This document shows, in pieces, positions 1 to 6,670 of a stretch of 10,239 nt of DNA. The position numbers and the translations under genes were made by a program. Below the pieces are notes generated by a model, which did not search any database, was not told where the DNA came from, and saw only the letters and a program-made list of their open reading frames with translations. The stretch comes from Euperipatoides rowelli. Its lineage: Eukaryota; Onychophora; Udeonychophora; Euonychophora; Peripatopsidae. How positions within the stretch are numbered: position 1 is the first letter of the stretch; each line of letters begins with the position of its first letter. The stretch is taken from NCBI GenBank assembly GCA_003024985.2, contig PXIH01S0040905.1. One strand, written 5' to 3'.

Positions 1-713
1 AGGTGGTTCAGTCAGGAGCACACAGGACTGCTGCATCTTGAGACATGTAGTCCCGGGGATAGGTTCAATCCCCTGGAGGTGCAGTGATCGAGTCAGGAGC
101 ACAAGGACTGCTGTATCTCAAGACATGTAGTCCCAGGGACAGAATTGATCCCCTGGAGCTGTTGTGGTCCAATCAGGAGAACACAGGACTTCTGCATCTC
201 AGTACATGTAGTACCAGGGAAGGTTCAATTCCCTGGATGTGATGTGGTTCAGTCAGGAGTACACAAGGCTGCTGCATCTCAAGACATGTAGTCCTGGGGA
301 CAGGTTCAATCCCCTGGAGGTGAGGTGGTTCAATCAGGAGCACACAGGACTGCTGCATCTCAAGACATGTAGTCCTGGGACAGGTTCAATTCCCTGGAGG
401 TGAGATGGTTCAGTCAGGAGCACACAGGACTAACACATCTCAAGACAAGTAGTCCTGGGACAATTTCAATCCTCTGGAAGTGAGATTGTTCAGTCTGGAG
501 CACACAGGACTGCCACATCTCAAGACATGCAGTCGCGGGGACAGGTTCAATCCTCTGGAGATGAGATGGTTCAGTTAGGAGCACACAGGGCTGATGCACC
601 TCAAGACATGTAGTCCCAGGGACAGGTTCAATCCTCTGGAGGTGAGATGGTTCAGTCAGGAGCACACAGGACTGCTGCATCTCAAGACATGTAGTCCCGG
701 GGACAGGTTCAAT
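1..713. repeat. Minisatellite, 80-81 bp unit, about nine copies
   Basis: Recurring cores resembling CAGTCAGGAGCACACAGGAC begin near 9, 90, 170, 250, 331, 411, 491, 572 and 653, giving a period of 80 or 81 bases. Units differ by scattered substitutions and one-base indels. Each unit carries a GGTTCAATCCC-like block and a TGGTTCAGTCAGG-like block, which resemble the B and A boxes of tRNA-type RNA polymerase III promoters. Two inverted repeats are present per unit: GGAC/GTCC with inner TGCAT/ATGTA, and CC(C/A)GGGG/CCCCTGG around the GGTTCAAT loop. The array starts at or before the window edge and stops at the N at 714. Because the period alternates between 80 and 81, the open frames crossing it are not conserved and it is not coding. 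It is more GC-rich than the rest of the window. Confidence 0.93.
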
Positions 714-714
714 N
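714..714. other. Single N at the minisatellite/LINE junction
   Basis: One undetermined base separates the last minisatellite unit from LINE RT sequence. The LINE sequence right after it (CCCATCTGTTCAAAATGAGA) matches positions 3297-3316 inside LINE copy A, where it is followed on the left by more RT sequence. The change of identity here is therefore abrupt and could be an assembly join. Confidence 0.8.
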
Positions 715-1230
715 CCCATCTGTTCAAAATGAGAGTACTTTTTTTGGTTGACAAATGCAATGGATTCATTCCTTATCATAGACATTATAAGCCTTGTAGT
801 TTTATTGACACCAAGTACTTTATATAACATTAATTCCAAGTAACCGCTATTTATAAAAGTGAAAGTGTTAGACATATCAATTTTCACAATAGCCTATAAC
901 ATTCTGACCTACTTTTTTTGTTCTTTAAACTAAAAACTGAGTGAAGAAGCATAAAGCTTTGGTATTTGTCCTTCCTTTAATACCAAACACTCCATTAGGC
1001 AACATTCTTTCTACAATAGGAACAATTCTTTTCAGAACCACTTTTTGTAGCAACTTAATATAAAAATCAGAGTTCTTGACCTTCGGAATCATCTTCATAA
1101 ATGCTTTATTATGATCCAACATAGCCTGATCGGTAATCAATCCGCAAAATAAATAATTCAAATGGTTACAAAAGATAGCCAGATTCCTAGGGGATAAGAC
1201 CTTATAGAATGACTAGCCCAATCTATCTGG
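715..1230 (-). pseudogene. LINE copy B reverse transcriptase, N-terminal part with in-frame deletion
   Basis: This is the finger and early palm part of a LINE reverse transcriptase. From right to left it shows VVTGPDRLG, then SFYKVLSPRNLAIF, KLLQKVVLKRIVPIVERM, GVFGIKGRT and KIDMSNTF. The last is RT motif A with its catalytic aspartate, although the usual A of the DxxxAF pattern is T here. Compared with copy A, 48 bases (16 codons, including the RPISLIN motif) are missing at about 1061, so the frame continues but an RT motif is gone. The domain ends at the N at 714, right after SHFEQM. The open frame that continues from here into the minisatellite is a read-through artefact. Confidence 0.82.
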
Positions 1231-1983
1231 CCCAGTCACAACCTCGGCTTTAGAAGACTTAATGATGTCTATTAACTCATTACAGGAAATATTTCTATTT
1301 AAATCATTTTCATTAATAATAAAATGTTTAGCTTTAAAGAAAATATAATTTGACGGATTATTCCAAATTTTAAATGTGTTAGGATCTTTTATCCTTAAAT
1401 GCATTCTTCATTAGCATTATAAAATTATCCTGAGCTCTTCTGACTATATCTAAATCATTATCAAATAATACAATCCGAACTTTTAACACATACACATTAG
1501 AGTCACTTCTTTTTTTCTTCAATATTGAGATAAGTTTCCACCTGGGTGCAGTACAAGTAAGAAATACCTCCTTTTTACAATTAGATAGTAAGATTTTTCT
1601 TTTTAGTCTTCAGCAAGTATTCATTCCTGTATTTCAAGTCAAGAATATTTTCCTGAAACCCTTTTAATCCATTGAGAAATAAGTTTATTTTTTTATCATT
1701 TCGCAATATTTCACAATCAATAGCATACTAACTTATTCTTTAATACTCCTGTAATACCAATCTCATATGCAGCACTCTTAAACAAAGACCACTTTAAAAA
1801 AGAATTCAAAACATCACTATTACTCATATTAATGATCTCTGAAGACTGATTCACTAGATTCATTATATCCAAAGACAAACAAAAAGAGAGTGGGATACTA
1901 AAGTATTTCCCACACCATAATAACATAATGATCAGTAAAAGGGACAGATTCATATCTAAATTTAAAGATAAATGAAGAAACAT
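1213..1983 (-). pseudogene. LINE copy B endonuclease-RT linker (broken)
   Basis: This corresponds to the linker of ORF2 between endonuclease and RT that is intact in copy A as one open frame at 4182-4946. Here it is split among at least two frames, with open pieces at 1717-1983 and 1213-1404. Compared with copy A it has a 9-base insertion near 1545, an altered stretch near 1725-1755, and missing bases near 1900-1930. The last piece reads into SKAEVVTGPDRLG, the GPD motif that starts LINE reverse transcriptase domains. No product can be expected. Confidence 0.75.
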
Positions 1984-2574
1984 CCGAGGCAGAACTCGAT
2001 CAAGCCTATTAGCTGATCATCTATCTCTCCGTGTAACTATATTATCCATAGACTTAAGGACAGCAATATCAATTAATTTAAATTTGTCCATCAATCTCCT
2101 TTTATTCACCTCCTTAGAAATAGTATTAATATTGTAATCTCCTACAACAAATATATTACCATCACTATCCTTCACAATCCGACTAAGAGTCTTGTAAAAT
2201 TTTACTCTCAACGTTGAGAAGATAGGCACATGAATATTAAACAACAAAAACAACTGAGAATTCACAATTATTTTCAAATACATAATGTTCTCAATGATAT
2301 TGTCCACAAATTCCACACCATAATGCAAAGACTTGGAAACTAAAATCGCCAGGCCTTGCCGTCATGAATTAAGGCGATGTTCATAAACTTTATATTCCTT
2401 ACTTATGCTTTTCTACACGTCATCACCATCTTGTTTTCTGCACCGAGATTTCAGAATAAAAACAATATTTGGATCCAATTTTGAAATATACTTTAATAAA
2501 ATTGCAGATTTATTGATTAATCTCAATGACCTTACATTTAAGGAAAAAATAGACAATCTATGTATCACAGCCAT
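1925..2574 (-). pseudogene. LINE copy B endonuclease domain (broken)
   Basis: This is the N-terminal endonuclease of a LINE ORF2, which nicks target DNA to prime reverse transcription. The frame opens with an ATG at 2572-2574 and soon reads LSIFSLNVRSLR followed by a DPNIVFI-type strand, the usual start of APE-like LINE endonucleases. A second open stretch (2017-2328) holds VVGDYNIN with GDYN at 2131-2142, the metal-binding GDFN-type motif. The E of the usual LxET motif appears as K-S, so a catalytic residue may be lost. The two halves are in different frames with stops between them near 2330-2412, and the C-terminal part after 2017 is further shifted. The ATG lies 13 nt downstream of the stop ending copy A. 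Confidence 0.8.
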
Positions 2575-2587
2575 TTGAAAAACTAAA

Positions 2588-3293
2588 TTAAGTGATATCT
2601 GCACCACCATACTCTAACAATTTCCGCAAAGCAGGATCTTGAAAAATGTTTGCATAAACAAAATTATAAATAATTACCTTATTCAGAGTCCAAAGATCTA
2701 TTAGTCCCAGTCCCCCATTGCTCTTCCGAAGAATAACTTTCGAGTTGGAAAAATACTTAAAACTACCAAAAATACACTTCTGAGTCAGAATTTATCCTTC
2801 GCAAAAAAATCTTAGTAATGTGAAAAAAAGGCAAGTAATAAATAAATTTAGGAATGACAAGAGTATTTATGAGTCTCACTCTATCACACCATCCATTTGT
2901 ATAAAAATTAATTTTCTTCAAGATACCTTCAATTTCTATAAATTTCCCAGACTAAATCTTAATCATCATTGTTTTCCTATTTTCTATTGGGAAGGGAATT
3001 CCGAAGATCAATGAATGTTTCCCTTTCATTTCTCGAAACATAACTGGCTTTCCCTGGTAAACATCCCATACATAAGACTTTACCAAATTTATTTCTAGCC
3101 CGTATAATTGACAAACCTGATTTGTGACTCAGAAGAAACAACATTAATGTCATCAACATAGGAAACAATGTCAACCTTTACCAATTTATCCAAAATCCAC
3201 ACCCTGTTGTGAAAAATTTTAATTTTTGGAACAAATCCATCAAATAAATNGTATATAATATTGAAGAGAGAGGCGAACATTGTAGCACACCAT
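2588..3293 (-). pseudogene. LINE copy A reverse transcriptase, YVDD motif and C-terminal part
   Basis: This completes the RT of copy A. The stretch GDGVLQCSPLSS matches the usual QGxPLSP motif B with changes. The catalytic motif C, YVDD, is encoded at 3149-3160 within DIVSYVDDINVVSS. Beyond a frameshift the thumb region reads LEINLVKS and then GKHSLIFGIPF, and the tail has SNGGLGLIDLWTLNK at about 2680-2725, the GGLGL motif typical of LINE ORF2 ends. The frame stops at TAA (2588-2590). The N at 3250 lies inside continuous RT sequence. There are several other shifts and stops, so it is not functional. Confidence 0.8.
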
Positions 3294-3604
3294 CTCCCAT
3301 CTGTTCAAAATGAGATCACTTTTTCCGGTTGACAAAAGCAATGGATTTATTCCTTATCATAGACATTAGAAGCTTTGTAGTTTTATTGACTCCAAGTACT
3401 TTATATAACATTAATTCCAAGTAACCGCTATTTACGAAGTGAAGGCATTGGACATATCAATTTTCACAATATAACATTCTGGCCTACTTTTTTTGTTCTT
3501 TAAACTAAAAACTGAATGAAGAAGCATTAGAGCTTTGGAAATTGTCCTTCCTTTAATACCAAACACTCCATTAGGCAACATTCTCTCTACAATAGGACCA
3601 ATTC
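3294..3604 (-). pseudogene. LINE copy A reverse transcriptase, palm motif A region
   Basis: After the insertion the RT continues with GPIVERMLPNGVFGIKGRT and a run ending in YIVKIDMSNAFTS, with the motif A aspartate codon at 3456-3458. A stop follows within the next few codons, where copy B instead reads INSGYLELML. The frame then recovers toward SHFEQM at about 3300 and continues without a gap into the motif leading to the YVDD block. This shows that 2588-3293 is the continuation of the same RT and not a separate element. Confidence 0.82.
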
Positions 3605-3616
3605 TTTTCAGAACCA
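3605..3616. repeat. Target-site duplication, left copy
   Basis: TTTTCAGAACCA, identical to 3814-3825 and present once in LINE copy B near 1030-1041. It borders the poly(A)-tailed insertion. Confidence 0.8.
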
Positions 3617-3813
3617 GAAGTATGGCTGGACTAATCATACACAGGTAAATGTGTAAACAGTGTTTGGTGTAGACATGCTGTTTTGAGTTTTTCTATTGCT
3701 GTGTGTAAGCAAATGTTACTTCTGAGTTTTCTTGACCAGGTGTTCATCAAAATTTGAATATGTTTCTTTTTATTGTAAATAAATTATTTTAGATAAATAA
3801 AAAAAAAAAATTA
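3617..3813 (+). mobile_element. Poly(A)-tailed insertion (retrocopy or SINE) inside LINE copy A
   Basis: Aligning copy A with copy B shows 197 extra bases here. The insertion is flanked by the direct repeat TTTTCAGAACCA at 3605-3616 and 3814-3825, a 12-bp target-site duplication. In the plus orientation it ends in a run of A after two AATAAA signals (3778-3783 and 3796-3801), as expected for a polyadenylated RNA copied by target-primed reverse transcription. It has no long open frame and no convincing RNA polymerase III boxes. I read it as the 5'-truncated 3' end of some transcript or an unknown SINE; the source gene is not recognisable. Confidence 0.8.
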
Positions 3814-3825
3814 TTTTCAGAACCA
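3814..3825. repeat. Target-site duplication, right copy
   Basis: TTTTCAGAACCA, the second copy of the 12-bp direct repeat, directly after the poly(A) tail of the insertion. Confidence 0.8.
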
Positions 3826-4100
3826 CTTTTTGTAGCAACTTGATATCTGTATTGATAAGAGAAATCGGCCTAATCTTATCCACTTCGGTGATATAAGAAT
3901 CAGAGTTCTTGACCTTCGGAATCATTTTCATAAATGCTTTATTATGATCCAACATAGCCTGATCGGTAACCAATCCAAAAAATAAATAATTCAAATAGTC
4001 ACAAAAGATAGCCAGATTCCTAGGGGATAAGACCTTATAGAATGAATAACCCAATCTTTCTGGGTCACTCGCAACCTCAGCTTAAAAGACTTAATTACGT
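3826..4100 (-). pseudogene. LINE copy A reverse transcriptase, finger region
   Basis: This is the RT start of copy A on the side of the insertion nearest the endonuclease. It reads SFYKVLSPRNLAIF, LVTDQAMLDHNKAFMKM and then EVDKIRPISLINTDIKLLQK, the conserved RPISLxNxDxK motif of LINE RT fingers. That last stretch is the one missing from copy B. The join from the linker at about 4055-4180 is frameshifted. The domain is cut at 3825/3826 by the 197-bp insertion and resumes at 3604 with IGPIVERMLPNGVFGIKGRT. Confidence 0.82.
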
Positions 4101-4181
4101 CTATTAACTCATTACAGGAAATATTTCTATTTAAATCATTTTCATTAATAACACAATTTTTAGCTTTAAAGAAAATATAAT

Positions 4182-4946
4182 TTAATTTATTATTCCAAAT
4201 TTTAAATGTGTTAGGATCTCTTTGCCTTTAAATGAATTCCTCATTAGCATTATAAAATTTTCCTCTGCTCTTCTGACTATGTCTAAATCATTATCAAATA
4301 TACACTCCCCAACTTTCAACAAATACACATTAGAGTCACTTCTTTTTTTCTTCAATATTGAGATAAGTTTCCACCTGGGAGTAAGAAATACCTCCTTTTT
4401 ACAATTAAATAGTAGATTTTTCTTTTTAGTCATGTATTCATTCCTATATTTCAAGTCAAGAATATTTTCCTGAGATCCTTTTAACCCATTGAGAAGTGGG
4501 TTTATTTTATTATCATTTCGCAATATTTCACAATCAATAGCACGCTTCTTCTTTAATTTTTCAGCAACACCAATCTCGTATGCAGTGCTCTTAAATAAAG
4601 ACCACTTTAAAAAAGGATTCAAAACATCACTATTACTCATATTAATGATCTCTGAAGACTGATTCACTAGATTCATCATATCCAAAGACCAACAAAAGGA
4701 GAACTGGATACTAAAAAACTTCTCCACAGCAGCATTTCCGACACACCATAATAACATCATGTGATGATCAGTAAAAGGGATAGATTCATATCTCAATTCA
4801 AAGGTAGATGAAGAAAGATTAGAGGCAAAAACTCGATCAAGCCTATTAGCTGATTTTCTATCTCTCCGTGTAACTATATTATCCATAGACTTAAGGACAG
4901 CAATATCAATTAAATTAAATTTGTCCATAAATCTCATATTATTCAC
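4182..4946 (-). CDS. LINE copy A endonuclease C-terminus and linker, 254 codons open
   Basis: This is the longest open stretch in the window and a partial LINE ORF2. It reads MDKFNLIDIAVLKSMDN, then TRRDRKSANRLDRVFASNL (the LDR strand of APE-like LINE endonucleases), and FTDHHMM with codons for DHH at 4761-4769. These match the catalytic (S/T)DH motif near the end of the endonuclease. The rest is a lysine-rich linker before the RT. The first in-frame Met is not the true start, because copy B shows the same frame continuing upstream through GDYN. It then breaks just before the RT GPD motif. That it stays open while the RT is broken is probably chance or relative youth, not evidence for function. 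Confidence 0.8.
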   Translation of the reverse strand: MNNMRFMDKFNLIDIAVLKSMDNIVTRRDRKSANRLDRVFASNLSSSTFELRYESIPFTDHHMMLLWCVGNAAVEKFFSIQFSFCWSLDMMNLVNQSSEIINMSNSDVLNPFLKWSLFKSTAYEIGVAEKLKKKRAIDCEILRNDNKINPLLNGLKGSQENILDLKYRNEYMTKKKNLLFNCKKEVFLTPRWKLISILKKKRSDSNVYLLKVGECIFDNDLDIVRRAEENFIMLMRNSFKGKEILTHLKFGIIN

Positions 4947-4971
4947 CTCCTTAGAACTATTATTAATATTG

Positions 4972-4972
4972 N
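4972..4972. other. Single N where LINE copy A stops
   Basis: To the left, LINE sequence matches copy B up to TATTAATATTG. To the right, the match ends at once and unrelated AT-rich sequence begins. Copy B continues here with the rest of the endonuclease, so this is either a true breakpoint or an assembly join. Confidence 0.8.
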
Positions 4973-6503
4973 AGTAGCTACTAAGGTGCTTTAAGTTGTA
5001 ATCACCAGCAAAGGCTTTCTATGAACACCCAAAATATGCTACACATCTTGATAAAAACAAAGGGCTGAGACGCTCTTCAGAAATCCATGAAAGAAAAAAA
5101 CTATTTTCGTGCCTGTCCCAACCAACTTGAAGGGTTTAAACTGATGTGTGCTGTGGAAACACTTGCGGTATCTAAAGAACAGTCAACACTCATTGAAAAA
5201 AATAAATTTAATTAAGGAAATACTAAATTTTACTGAGTCCAGAGATCACCTGCTAGAGGATATAGAGGGTTTAAAATGGATAAAATTACAGAAGCAGTTT
5301 AGTTGATTCCCCCTTTCCATAGTAAGCCTAAAAATTAAAAAGAATTAAAATAAATATTTAAATAAATTGGATAAAATTTAAGAAAATCAATCATATAATA
5401 TAATAATTGACTAAATTGAAATGCATTGAAAGTAAAATTAAAATGAGACTTTAACGATTGGATTTTTGTTTAATCCAGCCTATTGCATCAGACATAGCAT
5501 TTAGTATTGAAAATAGTCATTAATGATCATAATGTAATAGGGAATTTTTAAACATTTAAAGTATAACCTATTTTACTTAATATAAATATTAAAAAAATCA
5601 AACAAAAAATGAAAGTTATGAACTTTAAGAACACATTTGAATTAATTATTATGCCAACTTTATCGCAAAAGAAAAAAAGAAAGTTTAATAATTTAAAAAA
5701 AAAATATTGATAGAATATTATGGATATAATGGTAGGATGGTAAACCAACAAAATGTTTACATATTTTCTTGTCATAATATGTTTTATGCTTGATTTTTAA
5801 GTTTGTTTTTGATGTGTTCTTAAAGCATCAGGTAAGAAGTTGTAGCCTTGGATAGCTTTGAATTGGAATAGCACGATGGTTTTATTGTAAATAGCAATAT
5901 TTTTATTTTAAATAAAAAAAAAAATAACTTAAAAAATTAAATTACTAAACTAGATGTGGCCTAGCAAAAAAAAAAAGAAAAAACCTGAACACAAGAAAAA
6001 AAATTATAATAAAAAAAATTATTTGAAGGTAAAATATTGCTTTAATAGTTAATCTCTTCATGCTTACTTCTTTATTTTGCAACAAGATCTTCATGCATCG
6101 CCTGCACTCGATAGGTAGTTGATGAGGATTCTCATCAAGGCTGCATGCTTGTTAATTATTCAGAGCCCATAAATTTTACTTCAGAGAGATTCATCCGTGT
6201 ATTGGTATTGTCTTTAAGCTTAGGTTCAAGTCTTTAGCTTAGGACTGCTACTAGCAAGATGTCAGGTTAGTGATTGTAGTCATCTACCAGCAGTACATAT
6301 TATCTTTGGGTTAAGTAACATAGAAGATTTTTAATACATTTTTTTTAAAGTCACTAATAAAATATTGATTTTAAAATTTGTATGTTCTCTCCCACATGAA
6401 CTGAACAATAATAATAATAATTTAAAAAAAAAAAAATTACCACTTTAACATTTCAAGTTTTTATTTTTATCTTTGTTGGAATTTTTTTCTGTATTCACTT
6501 TAG
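4973..6503. other. AT-rich noncoding stretch, probable intron or intergenic DNA
   Basis: No gene is recognised in these 1.5 kb. Short open runs occur, for example about 40 codons on the plus strand near 5007-5130 following a CACCAG that could act as an acceptor, but they match nothing I know and lack a good donor. The stretch 5911-6030 is very A-rich with several runs of nine or more A, and 6406-6436 has an (AAT)n run followed by poly(A). The tail at 5880-5927 resembles the 3' end of the insertion at 3768-3812. The last bases (TTCTGTATTCACTTTAG) form a plausible polypyrimidine tract and acceptor for the CAP exon. Confidence 0.6.
5911..6030. repeat. A-rich low-complexity stretch
   Basis: Several A runs of nine to eleven bases are separated by short AT-rich spacers. 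The first follows TTTTATTGTAAATA and an AAATAAA signal, so it may be the poly(A) tail of an old plus-oriented retrotransposed sequence. No flanking duplication was found by eye. Confidence 0.5.
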
Positions 6504-6643
6504 AATTTGGTTGTGGACAAAATATCGCCCGAACATGGCCTCACCCAAAAAGTTGGGATGTAGTCATTCACATGTGGTATGATGAAATTAAAGATTTTAG
6601 GTTTGGAAATCAACCAACAGGAGATGTAGGCCATTATACACAG
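6504..6643 (+). CDS. Internal exon of a CAP-superfamily (CRISP/allergen V5-like) protein
   Basis: The 140-nt exon is framed by a good acceptor (pyrimidine-rich tract ending TTTAG at 6503) and a good donor (CAG followed by GTAAGT at 6644). It begins with two bases of a split codon and ends in phase 0, encoding 46 residues. It reads FGCGQNIARTW, then WDVVIHMWYDEIKDF and ends GDVGHYTQ. GQNIA, the WYDE glutamate and the GHYTQ histidine are hallmark CAP-domain residues; the Glu and His belong to the central cavity of the fold. Known CAP genes often have an intron right after HYTQ, as here. CAP proteins are usually secreted and include CRISPs, insect allergen 5 and some venom components, but one exon cannot say which. 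The exons on either side are not in the window: the following intron is cut after 26 bases by the N at 6670, and LINE sequence follows. Confidence 0.88.
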
Positions 6644-6669
6644 GTAAGTAACCAATATATGCAATATAA

Positions 6670-6670
6670 N
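6670..6670. other. Single N between the CAP intron and LINE ORF1
   Basis: Immediately left is the start of the intron after the CAP exon; immediately right is minus-strand LINE ORF1 coding sequence. The abrupt change at one undetermined base is consistent with a scaffold join. Confidence 0.78.

Larger units (their letters stand above)
715..2574 (-). mobile_element. LINE copy B, ORF2 fragment (endonuclease to early RT), decayed
   Basis: This minus-strand block reads, in order, an apurinic-like endonuclease, a linker and the first part of a reverse transcriptase of an L1/Tx1-like non-LTR retrotransposon. It is clearly related to copy A (2588-4971); over the shared RT start the two differ at only a handful of positions in about 145 bases. 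Many small indels break the frame. It lacks the YVDD motif and everything after it, because it ends at the N at 714. No ORF1, 5' UTR, 3' UTR or poly(A) is attached. Clade assignment comes from motif style only and is tentative. Confidence 0.85.
2588..4971 (-). mobile_element. LINE copy A, ORF2 fragment (endonuclease C-terminus to RT C-terminus)
   Basis: This minus-strand L1/Tx1-like ORF2 copy runs from the endonuclease C-terminal part at 4971, through linker, RT fingers, palm with YVDD, and thumb, to a stop at 2588-2590. It is more complete than copy B but lacks about the first 450 bases of the endonuclease coding region, which would lie beyond the N at 4972. It is interrupted by a poly(A)-tailed insertion at 3617-3813 and has further frameshifts in the RT. 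Its C-terminus is shorter than expected for this kind of ORF2: only about 40 residues follow the GGLGL motif. Copy B starts 13 nt after its stop. Confidence 0.85.

Noticed and set aside
173-358. 61-codon open frame inside the minisatellite
   Set aside because: It is a by-product of three repeat units in a chance open frame and does not persist across the array.
1-713. A CRISPR-like array or tRNA gene cluster
   Set aside because: Repeats run without unique spacers and the genome is eukaryotic. The tRNA resemblance is limited to promoter-like boxes, with no full cloverleaf or anticodon arm of proper geometry.
414-887. 157-codon minus-strand open frame fusing LINE RT to the minisatellite
   Set aside because: It crosses the N at 714 and continues through repeat units whose 80/81-bp period does not hold a frame. 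Only the LINE part (715-887) is meaningful.
3630-3660. Similarity of the insertion start (CATACACAGGTAAATG) to the CAP exon end (TATACACAGGTAAGT)
   Set aside because: The match is about 15 of 19 bases and centres on a consensus-like splice donor. The preceding bases do not encode the CAP motif, so chance is the better explanation.
4222-4473. Plus-strand 83-codon open frame
   Set aside because: It is the antisense shadow of the LINE copy A linker and has no recognisable domain.
5007-5130. Possible plus-strand exon of about 40 codons after a CACCAG
   Set aside because: There is no recognisable domain, no convincing donor and only weak pyrimidine content before the AG.
5548-5775. 75-codon minus-strand frame rich in Phe, Ile and Leu, resembling a membrane protein
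   Set aside because: The composition follows from AT-rich DNA, there is no family signature, and poly(A) runs cross it.
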